Program-made: the position numbers and the translations under genes
Shown: positions 1 through 12,300 of the stretch, in pieces
How the letters are laid out: every line of letters begins with the position of its first letter
Numbering within the stretch: the first letter of the stretch is position 1
Notes under the pieces: generated by a model
Databases searched by the model: none
Seen by the model: only the letters and a program-made list of their open reading frames with translations
What the model was told of the DNA's origin: nothing
Assembly: GCF_037975245.1 (NCBI RefSeq)
Contig: NC_092580.1
Span: 4,498,501 to 4,562,500 of the forward strand
DNA: 64,000 bases
Origin: Apostichopus japonicus
Taxonomy: Eukaryota; Echinodermata; Holothuroidea; Aspidochirotida; Stichopodidae
Reading direction: 5' to 3'

Positions 1-2031
1 TAAGGATATTATTTGAACGTTTTTAATGCGGCTAGTTTCCACTTTTTTACAATCAACGTTCGAGATGAAGGGATCGAAGATGACGATGGAGTCAGAGTAA
101 AAAATGTTCAAGGCACAGCCGTTGATTTTCTTTTCTCACATTAACTCGTGAGAATACTTACTCATGAGAATCACTTGTGAAAACTTTTCACTCGCTCATG
201 GTAATTTACTCGTGAGAAAGTTTCTCACTCTTTAAGTTTAGTTCACGCCGCACATTCCAGAATCTCTAATCTTCTATATAAGTCTTGACGAAAAGGTAAA
301 GAAATTGTCTCTTCCTCTCTGGATTCTCCTATCCTTCTCTTCTCGTACAACTTCTGTGTTGACGATCGGCGCTGGTTACAATAGAAATGGAAGATATGAG
401 AACGACATAGTTTTTCTGTTAAACATCTGTTACTGTCATTGTTACTATGTCATTGTTACTGTCAGTGTTTACGAGTCAAATAATGTACAGTTCTATAGAG
501 TTATGAGCACAGTACATAGTCCGTGGTCACGCAACCAGCGTATGCTTATCAGATTACTGAAACAAAGATACAAACATAACCTCACTGAATAACTTTACCG
601 ATCATTGCAATCATTTATAAACATAAGACAAAACGTTTTCATATCTTCTTAACGTCATCTTGGTTGTTACCTTGAGATGACCGACAGTTTCTCGCCATTT
701 GGAATTAAATTATAAAAGAATGTATATGATAGATCATTTTATCCTCCACAGGTGTTCAAACATAACGTTAATACATGGATCAGTATTTCTGAGCGAATAA
801 CAACATGGATAACAATTTCATCACATCTTTTCTTTCAAAATGTAAGTACATTTATTTTGTTTCGTATAAGTTTCTTTTACACGCCTCCAAACATTAAGCG
901 AATTAAAGGTGCAGGTAGAGGCATACAACATGTTAGAGTAATAGTGGACTTAACCTGTTAACGTTCTGCATATCAATCATTAAACTTTGTGAAGTTAAAC
1001 TGATCCCTTAAATAATAAGATATCGAGAAGTATCAGGACATTCAACAAAACCTAAAACAGCGCAGTCTCAAGTTGACTGTTTCATGTTAGGTGACAAATT
1101 GACATTAAAGAATGTTAGTTAGAAATGTATTCCGAATAACGATCGTACCATGTGTCAGTTTCAGTAGAAGGAACTTGTAAGGAATACTCAAATATGCCGG
1201 TATTTTACATAAAAAAAATGGGGCAAATTCTATCTACTAGACTAAATGTATCCAAATCCGGTCTCTGCATAGATGGTCGACTGTAACTAAGAAACCAAAT
1301 GTTAAGGAATCCCAAAAATACCTTAACATTTAGAAACGTTAGAAATCTTCATACATTTGAACTGTCTTATTAATTTAAGGCCATAAAAGCCTTGCTTTTT
1401 AGTTGTTGAATTTTAATTGCATCTTGGGGGGGGGGGAGGGGGTCCAGCCAATTTAATGTGCCTCAGGGGTTAAAAGGATCATTCCCAAATTAAAAGCAAA
1501 ACTTAAAACTTGGACTAATAGCAGTGTTTCTTAGCAGACTACAACAAATTAAACTTAATTTTGAAACCTAAAGTCATCGTTTCACAGGTTGACCTACGCA
1601 TTCATCATTAGCACGTAAATTTCTCGTTACTTCATTTGGTCTTGTTACGTAGTTATTGGATACAGCGGCGTGAACGGAGGTCCTATTGAAATATTTCATG
1701 TAGTACCGTAGATCAGTTGGTGAATTTTGTTCGGACAGTTCAATATCGTTGTGTACGTTTAGTGATAAATAATTTAAAAATAGTTTACTACCAATATTAG
1801 ATTTCTGTATACTCTTCACGCCCTCTTTGAGTATTCACACGGGAATGGACAGAAAGATAACAGTTCGGAACTGATCACAAAAATGATGATCTAGTTATTT
1901 GTAATATATTTAATGATACCTTAAATTAGGCAAGTTGTGCACTATACATGTCAGGGAAAACCGGTTTCAGCGATATCCGTGTCCGTGCGTATGGGGTCCG
2001 ATTTCGATTTAAAATTAGCCTACTGTTTAAT
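1..2031. other. 5' flank of the receptor gene, no gene recognised
   Basis: AT-rich non-coding sequence. Short open frames occur but none has codon or splice support or a recognisable product. A short open frame near 305 starts with a hydrophobic, signal-peptide-like stretch, but no splice chain connects it to the receptor exon. A poly-G tract lies at about 1426-1442. Confidence 0.5.
145..225. repeat. short imperfect repeats of ACTCGTGAGAA
   Basis: The motif ACTCRTGAGAA and close variants occur about four times within 80 bases. It looks like a small degenerate minisatellite; I can assign no function. Confidence 0.4.
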
Positions 2032-2038
2032 TATAAAT
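2032..2038 (+). promoter_or_regulatory. TATA box candidate for the adhesion GPCR gene
   Basis: TATAAAT lies about 30 bp upstream of an initiator-like TACAGTC near 2059-2065. This predicts a transcript start close to 2062 and a 5' UTR of only about 25 nt before the ATG at 2087. The spacing supports a start inside the large first exon rather than in a distant upstream exon. Inferred from spacing only. Confidence 0.45.
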
Positions 2039-2086
2039 ACATCCCATTATCCGTTTCGTACAGTCTTGTTGTAAAACATTTGTGTA

Positions 2087-5000
2087 ATGCTATTTGAGAG
2101 AATGGACATGTTTGACTTTCTTTCAGGCATCACATGTCACTTGTTAATAATCCTTGGAACGAACGTCATGGGCCAGAGTGAAATGTCATCAATGCATCCT
2201 TCAAGTTCATCGGAGAGGATGTCAGAGATGGTTCAGATGACCTCAGTGGCTCCGCCGATATCAGATATGCTCCCAACGATGATGACGCCCATGCCGTCCA
2301 TTTCAGCAATGCCTCCACCAATGATATCAGAAATATCCCTTACACAATCGATGCCTCATCCAATGAATTCGAACATACCTCCGTCAATGATGACTCCACC
2401 AATGCCTTCGTCAATGAATCCACCGGAGATCTCAGAGATGTTAACTATACCCTCAAAGCCTCCATCGATGATGACGCCCATGCCTCCACCAATGATATCA
2501 GAAATATCCCCTTCACAATCGATGCCCCATCCAATGAATTCGAACATACCTCCGTCAATGATGACTCCGCCAATGCCTTCGTCAATGAATCCATCGGAGA
2601 TCTCAGAGATGTTAACCATACCCTCGAAGCCTCCATCGATGATGACGCCCATGCCGTCCATTTCAGCAATGCCTCCACCAATGATATCAGAAATATCCCT
2701 TACACAATCGATGCCTCATCCAATTAATTCGAACATACCTCCATCAATGATGAATCCGCCTATACCTTCGTCAATGAATCCATCGGAGATCTCAGAGATG
2801 TTAACCATACCCTCGAAGCCTCCATCGATGATGACGCCCATGCCGTCCATTTCAGCAATGCCTCCACCAATGATATCAGAAATATCCCCTTCACAATCGA
2901 TGCCTCATCCAATTAATTCGAACATACCTCCATCAATGATGAATCCGCCTATACCTTCGTCAATGAATCCATCGGAGATCTCAGAGATGTTAACCATACC
3001 CTCGAAGCCTCCATCGATGATGACGCCCATGCCGTCCATTTCAGCAATGCCTCCACCAATGATATCAGAAATATCCCCTTCACAATCGATGCCTCATCCA
3101 ATTAATTCGAACATACCTCCATCAATGATGAATCCGCCTATACCTTCGTCAATGAATCCTTCGGAGATCTCAGAGATGTTAACCATACCCTCGAAGCCTC
3201 CATCGATGATAACGTCCATGCCGTTCATTTCGCCATTGCATTCTCCAGTTTTATCAGAAATTTCCCCGGAACAATCGATGCCCCCTCCAATGATATCAGA
3301 AACTACATCAATCCCACCCTTGCGTCTTTCCATGATGTCAGATATCAGATCATTATCGCAGGTGCCAAGTTCGATTATGTCAGAAATGAGGTCATTGCCA
3401 CCGTTGTCACCATCTGTGTTTTCAGAAATGAGTTCAGCGTCACCGTTACCGACTCCATTGATGTCAGAAGTGAGGTCATTGCCATCGCTTGCTTCTTCCC
3501 TGATGTCGGAGATGAGATCAACGCCACCTTTGCCTTCTTCCATGTTATCAGAAATGAGGTCGATGTCTCCTACGGTGATGTCAGAATTGCGTCTTTCCAT
3601 GATGTCAGATATAAGATCATTATCGCAGGTGCCAAGTTCGATTATGTCAGAAATGAGGTCATTGCCACCGTTGTCACCATCTATGTTTTCAGAAATGAGT
3701 TCAACGCCATCGTTACCGCCTTCCATGATGTCAGAAATGAGTTCATTGCCTCCTTCAATGCTATCAGAAATGAGATCAATGTCACCGTTACTTCCTTCGA
3801 TAATGTCAACGATAATGTCAATACCATCACTGGTTCCTTCCTTGATGTCTGAAATGAGATCATTTTCACCTGTATCTCCCTCTGTGATGTCACCGTTTTC
3901 ACCATCTGTGTTTTCAGAAATGAGTTCACAACCAACGTTACCGCCTTCCATGATGTCAGAAATGAGTTCATTGCCTCCTTCCATGCTATCAGAAATGAGA
4001 TCAATGTCACCGTTACTTCCTTCGATAATGTCAACGATAATGTCAATACCATCACTGGTTCCTTCCTTGATGTCTGAAATGAGATCATTTTCACAATTAT
4101 CTCCCTCTGTGATGCCACCGTTGTCACCATCTATGTTATCAGAAATGAGTTCACAGCCAACGTTACCGCCTTCCATGATGTCAGAAATGAGCTCATTGCC
4201 TCCTTCCATGCTATCAGAAATGAGATCAATGTCACCGTTACTTCCTTCGATAATGTCAATACCATCACTGGTTCCTTCCTTGATGTCTGAAATGAGATCA
4301 TTTTCACCTGTATCTCCTTCTGTGATGTCACCGTTGTCACCATCTATGTTTTCAGAAATGAGTTCACAGCCAACGTTACCGCCTTCCATGATGTCAGAAA
4401 TGAGCTCATTGCCTCCTTCCATGCTATCAGAAATGAGATCAATGTCACCGTTACTTCCTTCGATAATGTCAATACCATCACTGGTTCCTTCCTTGATGTC
4501 TGACATGAGATCATTTTCACATTTATCTCCTTCTGTGATGTCACCGTTGTCACCATCTATGTTTTCAGAAATGAGTTCACAGCCAAAGTTACCGCCTTCC
4601 ATGATGTCAGAAATGAGTTCATTGCCTCCTTCCATGCTATCAGAAATGAGATCAATGTCACCGTTACTTCCTTCGATAATGTCAATACCATCACTGGTTC
4701 CTTCCTTGATGTCTGAAATGAGATCATTTTCACCATTATCTCCCTCTGTGATGTCACCATCTATGTTTTCAGAAATGAGTTCAACGCCATCATTACCGCC
4801 TTCCATGATGTCAGAAATGAGTTCATTGCCACCATTGTCTCCTTCCATGCTATCAGAAATGAGATCAATGTCGCCGTTACTTCCTTCGATAATGTCAACG
4901 ATAATGTCAATACCATCACTGGTTCCTTCCTTGATGTCTGACATGAGATCATTTTCACCATTATCTCCCTCTGTGATGTCACCATCTATGTTTTCAGAAA

Positions 5001-6290
5001 TGAGTTCAACGCCATCGTTACCGCCTTCCATGATGTCAGAAATGAGTTCATTGCCTCCTTCCATGCTATCAGAAATGAGATCAATGTCACCGTTACTTCC
5101 TTCGATAATGTCAATACCATCACTGGTTCCTTCCTTGATGTCTGAAATGAGATCATTTTCACATTTATCTCCTTCTGTGATGTCACCGTTGTCACCATCT
5201 ATGTTTTCAGAAATGAGTTCACAGCCAAAGTTACCGCCTTCCATGATGTCAGAAATGAGTTCATTGCCTCCTTCCATGCTATCAATAATGAGATCAATGT
5301 CACCGTTACTTCCTTCGATAATGTCAATACCATCACTGGTTCCTTCCTTGATGTCTGAAATGAGATCATTTCCAAATTCTTCTCCTTCTGTCATGTCCGA
5401 AGTGAGATCGATGTCGTCGTTGCATCCTCTTCCAGTGATATCAGAAACTGTATCAGTCTATCCCTCGTCTCTTTCCATGATGTCAGAGATGACATCATTA
5501 TCGCAATTGCCAAGTTCGATTATGTCAGAAATAATGTCATCACCACCGCTGCAACCACAAATGTCACTAACGAGATCAATGCCGCCAGCGCCTCCTCCCG
5601 TAATATCTGATGTTAGACAAATGCCATCACTTGCTCCTCCTGTGGCATCAGAAATACAGCCATCGCCCTCAGCTCCGCCCTCGTTCGAGTCCAGTACGAG
5701 ACCAGTCGTTACAGTACCTGCTCCGCCAATCGTTTCAACAGGTAAGTTGCTCTCCTCATATTTGCTGTGTTTACGTTGCTTATAGAGAAAGTGAACAATA
5801 TGTAATATCTTCAACGTTTTCGGATTTAAACATTCCAACAAGGAAGTGACATAACTGAACACTAAAATAAATAGAGATACGCACAGGTAAACACAAAATC
5901 AAGGCCATTAATTATTCAGAGACAGTGATAAAACGATATCAAAGTATGAGTTGACCATGCAGCATAGAGGTGCCCTAGTTTAAGAATGATATTTTTTTGC
6001 CACTCGGTCACTGGGGATTATAGCGAGTATAAGAAAAGGCTTCAGTAAAAGAAAATTGTTTATGATTAAACGAGGGACGGTATATTGAAATGAGCGACAG
6101 CAGAGAACCACAGTTAGATGTTGATGGATCTTTCAGTGATATGAAAGTCTTCGTTTGATTTCTCCTGTAAACAAAATATTATCAATTATGCAGCTAGGCA
6201 ACAACAAGGAACATTAAATCAGGGAGCTGCTACTCTGATTAAATGATACACATGTAAATGAGAACAGACTTCTATAGTAGAATATATCTC

Positions 6291-6323
<33 letters not shown>

Positions 6324-9300
6324 GTACTTATAAAGCGCTAAAATCTACGAAGTATTCAATAGCGCTGTACAACCCTAATAGAACGCCAACTTGAAAAATG
6401 AGTCTTCAAGCAAGACTTGAACTGACTGAGAGTAGGAGAACTCCGCACAGATATGGGCAGGCCATTCCAGAGCTTGGGCCCGGCTGATGGAAAGGCACGG
6501 TCGCCATAGGTCTTCAATTTAGTTCTGGGAACAGTTAGAGTGAGTGTATTGCTAGAACGCAAGGTATAACGAGTATTAACACTGAGTGGCTACATCAAAC
6601 CACTAGGAATCTACAAGTACTTTGTTAACATGATTCCCTCAGGCATATATGTGTTTGTTTGTTCTTCCTTCATCCCGCCACCCCAGGAAAGAATGGTTAC
6701 CCCAAAACTCTTACAGTTGTGAATAATGTTTGACAATTGTCGTTTAAAAATTGTTCTGCTCTCTCAGACACTGGAGTGAGGGTCCTACCAGCAACGATTG
6801 CCTTTAAGTCTATACAAGGAAGGGCTGCCATTTCTGATGACGTCAACCTACGGCTACTGGCTGACGTGAGTAACACTGAACTTGGACTTTCTGTTGAGTA
6901 AAGGCAATACTCAAATAGATGGCCAGTGCCATGGTCTTCTTTGTACTGGCAAATTAAAGATGACCGCTAAATCTCTATTCAGGTTCACAAATTAATGTAA
7001 TACCGGTACGCTATTACAACTCCGAAGACATCAAGATTTAAATTGCCGATTAGCAATCGGACAACTTACCATGTCCAGCCTGTTGATTACGTTCCATTAG
7101 GAATGCAGGGATATTTTGTACCCCTCTTCTCCGTGCAAATATTCTCTTCTCCTTTAAGCTGTACGGATTCCAAGTACACGTCGCGGCCTGAATACTCTGC
7201 TTGAAGTGGACTATATTATAAGAACCGTTATTTGTGGTAAACATTACCAACATTTCAACGATATGTTCGTAAGTGTTGTACAATTAAGGCTGCTGCCTGC
7301 AACATTCTCATGTGAATGTGATGACTTATCGTGACGTACCTGCGAACGTTATGCTTTATATAGTGATAGTGAACAGATACATTTCACATTAGGTTAGGTT
7401 GTCATGTGTATCACTATTAAGTTTACACAATCTATCCTTATTTTCTATCCTTATTATTACTCTTAGTACATTTTACAGATTTAAGTTGAATTACAGTGGC
7501 TTGTTCAGTCGTGACAACTAGCAATGCAGCATGTCTGATCTGTTTCATAGTTTACTCGTTGACGTCATGGATATCGGTATGTCATACCCTAATTAATCCA
7601 CGCCCCTTACCTCCATCACAATTAAATACACAATACTAATGTGGTCATAATGAAATCATAGTCTTCCCGTTGGACAATCTTTTATCCCTGCACGTTTGAC
7701 CATTTATGCAAATGAGAGAATCTTATTTTCCATAGATCATATTAATATTCAGGCAAGGTGCTATGTGCAAAGACTGGTTTCTAGGAATCGACAATATGAA
7801 TTTATCAACGAACGGAGAGACAGTTACTGCTAACTTGGATTTCTTCATCCTCCTGGGTGGACGATGTCAAACGTTCGACTATGTCACAGAATTTAACAAC
7901 GCGCTCTATGGTGAAAATCAAAATACGTTTGGAAACGAAAATGTGATTGTGAAAGATTCCTTTACTTTCAGTAAGTAGTATAGTTTTAATATTGGTTTCG
8001 ATGAGACAAAGTTGTATATAGCTCCTTGATATCACTGTCACACTATTTCAATTCCCATGGATGGAAGTTTTACTCAATTTTATAGGTACTGGAAAAGAAG
8101 AAGAACCGTTTGTATTCATGACAAGTGCTCTCTGTTACTCATGATCGTTTTACTCAACTAGAACTAATAACAAGATGCATACAAATGTGTAGTCTAGTGT
8201 ACATACACTTAATATAGAGAGGTGTCTGACGTAAACCAATATTGGTTGTTATAACCAATATCCCAACTAGGTATAACTTTTTCAACGTAGAGATATAAGG
8301 AGAGTTAAAAATGATGTTCAATCTCTTGCCAAGAATATATTAATCATTCACCAACAGATGTCGTAAATACTCGCATCAGGATGGTATACGATACATCAGT
8401 TGATGTCGATGTCCAACAATTTCTTGATGCTGAAAACGAAGAATCTCTAGCACTGGAAAACCACATTATCACAGAAGTAAGTTGTGTATATAAATACTTA
8501 TAAACACTTCTTTTCTGTCCGCTGAATGCGCTAAAGTTAATATCTCTATGACTGACAGTTCCTCTCTTAGCTATTACATTTCCGTCAGATAGGCCTAGAT
8601 GTAAGATTTTAAATCTCGTAGACATTTCTCTCTTTGATAATTTCGGTCTCATTGACACTTCTTTTCTGACTCTTTTTTCTTCTAGATTGTCACTTGTTTC
8701 TCAGTCAACATCTCGTTGACAATTCTTTGTTCATCTTCTTCTTCTTCTTAAACGTTTATCGCTGATATAGAGATTATAACTACCATTATTACGACAGCTT
8801 AACAGTGTCATCAAGATGATAAGAATATCATTGCTCTAATAAGTGCAGAAATATATTCACAGATAGCAAGATATATTTCCTCGCCATAAAACAGAAAAAT
8901 GATGAATTGTTCACCTGTAATACCTCACCAACTGTGAAAACATGTCATTGTTGAGTTTTGCCAAAATTTGTGATGTTTTGATAATTTTATGAAGAATGTT
9001 GAAACGAAAACATATTTACATCTTTTTATTTCAACAGTTTTCCGCAAAAATGTCAACAAATATTCGGCTTAGATATTCTTATGTGGCTGGTTATCGTATC
9101 CAATATTGAACTAAATTGCATTCATCATTTTGGAAGAAAAAGATCCTACTCAGTTATCATACCCCACCAAAACGATTGAATATTTATTAATATATATATA
9201 TATTTATCGTAATAATGAGCCTTTTTTAGTAAGCCATCGCATCAATTCACATACATGCTCGCCAAAAACCCATCAGTTTGCCAAGTGGAATAGCAAGAAT

Positions 9301-12300
9301 CCTGTATATATTTTCAGTGTTACGATCCTATTTTCAGATGTTTTCCAAAGTTTAAAAGACGACTAGGAATATCATTTACAATTCATTTTATACGATTTAC
9401 GTTTTTTTACGTTTTATACGATTTATACGATTTACGTTTTATACGAGTAACATTTTATACGATTTACAATACAATTCTATACGATGTCAGTGAAACATTG
9501 GATTGAAAAAAAAGAAGACTAAAAACGATGGTGATAACCGACATCGGTGCTTGCTTTCTGTCATGTACGTTAATTATCACATCTTGTAGGCATATTGATC
9601 GAATACATTTGTCATGTGTACTATAACATGTACAATCAATGTGTATGTTTCTAATGCGTGCATTCGTCTATTATCTCCGTATTATGATACAGTTAGATGC
9701 TATCAAGTCGATGGTAACCAACTACAGTCATGCTACTTTTCATCCTCCGTTTACCAGAGGATCCCTTGTTGCTGTTTTCGCTCTAACGTTCGTACAATCG
9801 TTCAGAGTTCCTGCCGATCTTCTCTTGGCTTCCCTCGGGTCCGTTAGACGATCTGACCGTCTCAATTTACCCGGGCTTACTCTGCAATCGTATAGTATTC
9901 AAGGTAATGTATAGCCTATATTACTGTGATAGGAACTGAGACGAACATAACACTCTGAAGGGATATTGAATCGGGTGTAGCGGAGGGGGATATACAAGAA
10001 TAGGAAGAAGACAAAGCTTGTCATAAAATGGGAGAATAAATGCATGCTTGGGGAAAATTCTTTCATCGTTTTTCTGCTGGTTAGTAATTTCGAGGAAAGG
10101 CAGTCAAATTGCTTCCCGCTTTGTTGACATTGTTAATAACTGTAAATAGGTTCATAAGTTTAAATGCTTTCACCAAATGTCAATTTAACACTCCTCTTAC
10201 CTGTCTGTTCTCAAATCGAGCCCTAATTCCCCCCATCTATCTTACCCTACCAAAATAAGTAGCGTGTAATTACGTGCCCCCAACTGATTCATTTCCAGTT
10301 CACCACAAACGTTCTTTGCTTTCTAATATCTAACATTCTGAATTAAAACACCAAGTACAAAACGTGTAAAGGAGACGACTGATATTTCATCGTGCGTTGC
10401 AGCAAAGGTGATTGTCAGTCTTGATAGCTTCTTCTATGGAGGTAATAATGTTCATGATTTCAATTGCAATTAACTCTGTTATCTACTTTCGTCCTCTAGA
10501 AATATGTCCTGATGACTTATTTTGCTTGAATGGTGGCACTTGTGTCCCCGATGACGAGTTGAATTCTATCTGTATGTGAGTAATAGATTATTGATCTTTA
10601 TAGAATTCAAGAAAACATCAGCATGATTCCTAAGCAATTCGTGAACTATGTTGAGGATTATCTAAAAGTGAGGATTCAGCGAAAGATAACTACAATTCAT
10701 GCATGAACCAATGGATTTTCAATATTGTGTGTTATGTACTTACCAGTTCAACATCAGCAAATGAATTTTCTTCGTTTAAAATTGACAAATGTGTTAGCAA
10801 TTTTGAAATTGCACAACTGCAGCAAGCCTTGGGTATATGTTGCTGTTTTGTACTTGCCAATGACACATGAGTATTTTAGGTAAAATATCTTGCTATCAAG
10901 CAATCAGCCTGGAATTTCGAATTTAGTTTATTGGTCGATAGAGAAGTCATGCACGTGTTTCTGTGTAAAATTATTGGCATAATATTTGCGGAAACGTTTG
11001 CTTTATTTGTCTTTACTTTTACCTAAATTAATTCGGTTGCTTTTCTTTTCATAGTTGTACTCCTGATTGGCAAGGCACACGTTGTGACCGACCAGGTTTG
11101 TTTAAGTACTGATTAATCACTCTAGTAAAGTGAGCTATTCTCATAAGATTCTCACTAACGTGAAAGTTTGATAAAACTACAGTGTAAGTTAAATGGTAAC
11201 TTTAAGATAAGATGCTACGTTGTCAGCCCAGTTATAATCATTTGGCTGTTCCATACATTCCAATCATTCACCATGTTATTCAATACAGAAAATATGGTGT
11301 CCCACATATTTCATGATTTTTTTTTATTTGTGTTATACGCAAACGAGTATGCCTATTTGCATCATTCCGATGTTGTTGGAATATCATATAAGCTTTTCAT
11401 GTCCCTCATTGTAGCAAATTCATTCACCATTACTCAGTTAGTTCCATTGTTTCCTGAATAAATGAAATGATTTCATTCCATGATTATATGTTTTCAAACC
11501 TTAGGACTTGAAGCTAAAGTACTCCTAATAAACCACTGGCGGAGAAACAGGGGGGGTTGGGGGGGTTTTAACCCCCCCACTTTTTGAAGAGGGGGGGTTG
11601 GCCCACACAATCAACCCCCCCTAGTTTTTGCCAGTAATGTTCTGTTATAGCCTATGTTATGTGCTCCAAATGGCATAATAAATCAAATTATTAAATTTGA
11701 AATTGTTAAAGTCATTTCAACCTTTTACCTGGTAGGCTACATCAACAATTAACGACCGAAAACCGAGTTAGAATTGACCCACGCATTATTTCTAGCCCCT
11801 TTCCCCCACCTTGCGCATTGGAACTTGTAGCTCATAGCGCTAACTTCACCCCACAACAGACATACACAAAATAACGTTTTGTTGCTGTTGAATAGCTTTG
11901 GAACTGTATACACTTGCCAACTTCAACGAGGTGAAGGAAGGAAAAGAAAAAGAAGAAAGAGAAAAGGAGAAAAGGATGGAGTAGAAATACGGCAAGAAAA
12001 CGGGAAGAGAAAGAGGAACAGTGACAAAATTATTCGAATTTGTAAAGCAAACAGCAGATATCACATCCAACTTTTTCAGTAGTGGGGACATGATATACCG
12101 TGTCCCCACCAATTTGTCTTGACCAATAGCTGCATTTCAAGTTCCCCTGTATTGAACTTTGGCGCAGTTTGATCCAGCATTGTGCAAATGACATGCAGCA
12201 GTTCTCATTTTATTGTATTTTATCCACAGTTGTTAATATAGGACGGAAATCGCATTTGCCGCAGTCTATATTTGTTTTCTGGGAGAGGACCCCAGACCCA

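Noticed and set aside
3094-5394. 766-codon open frame on the minus strand across the stalk
   Set aside because: It is an antisense shadow: the sense repeat units are in-frame multiples of three, so an open antisense frame is copied along with them. No start context, splice links or recognisable domain.
2275-5395. CRISPR-like array (regular repeats)
   Set aside because: Units are 170-225 bp, contiguous, coding and without unique spacers; the genome is eukaryotic.
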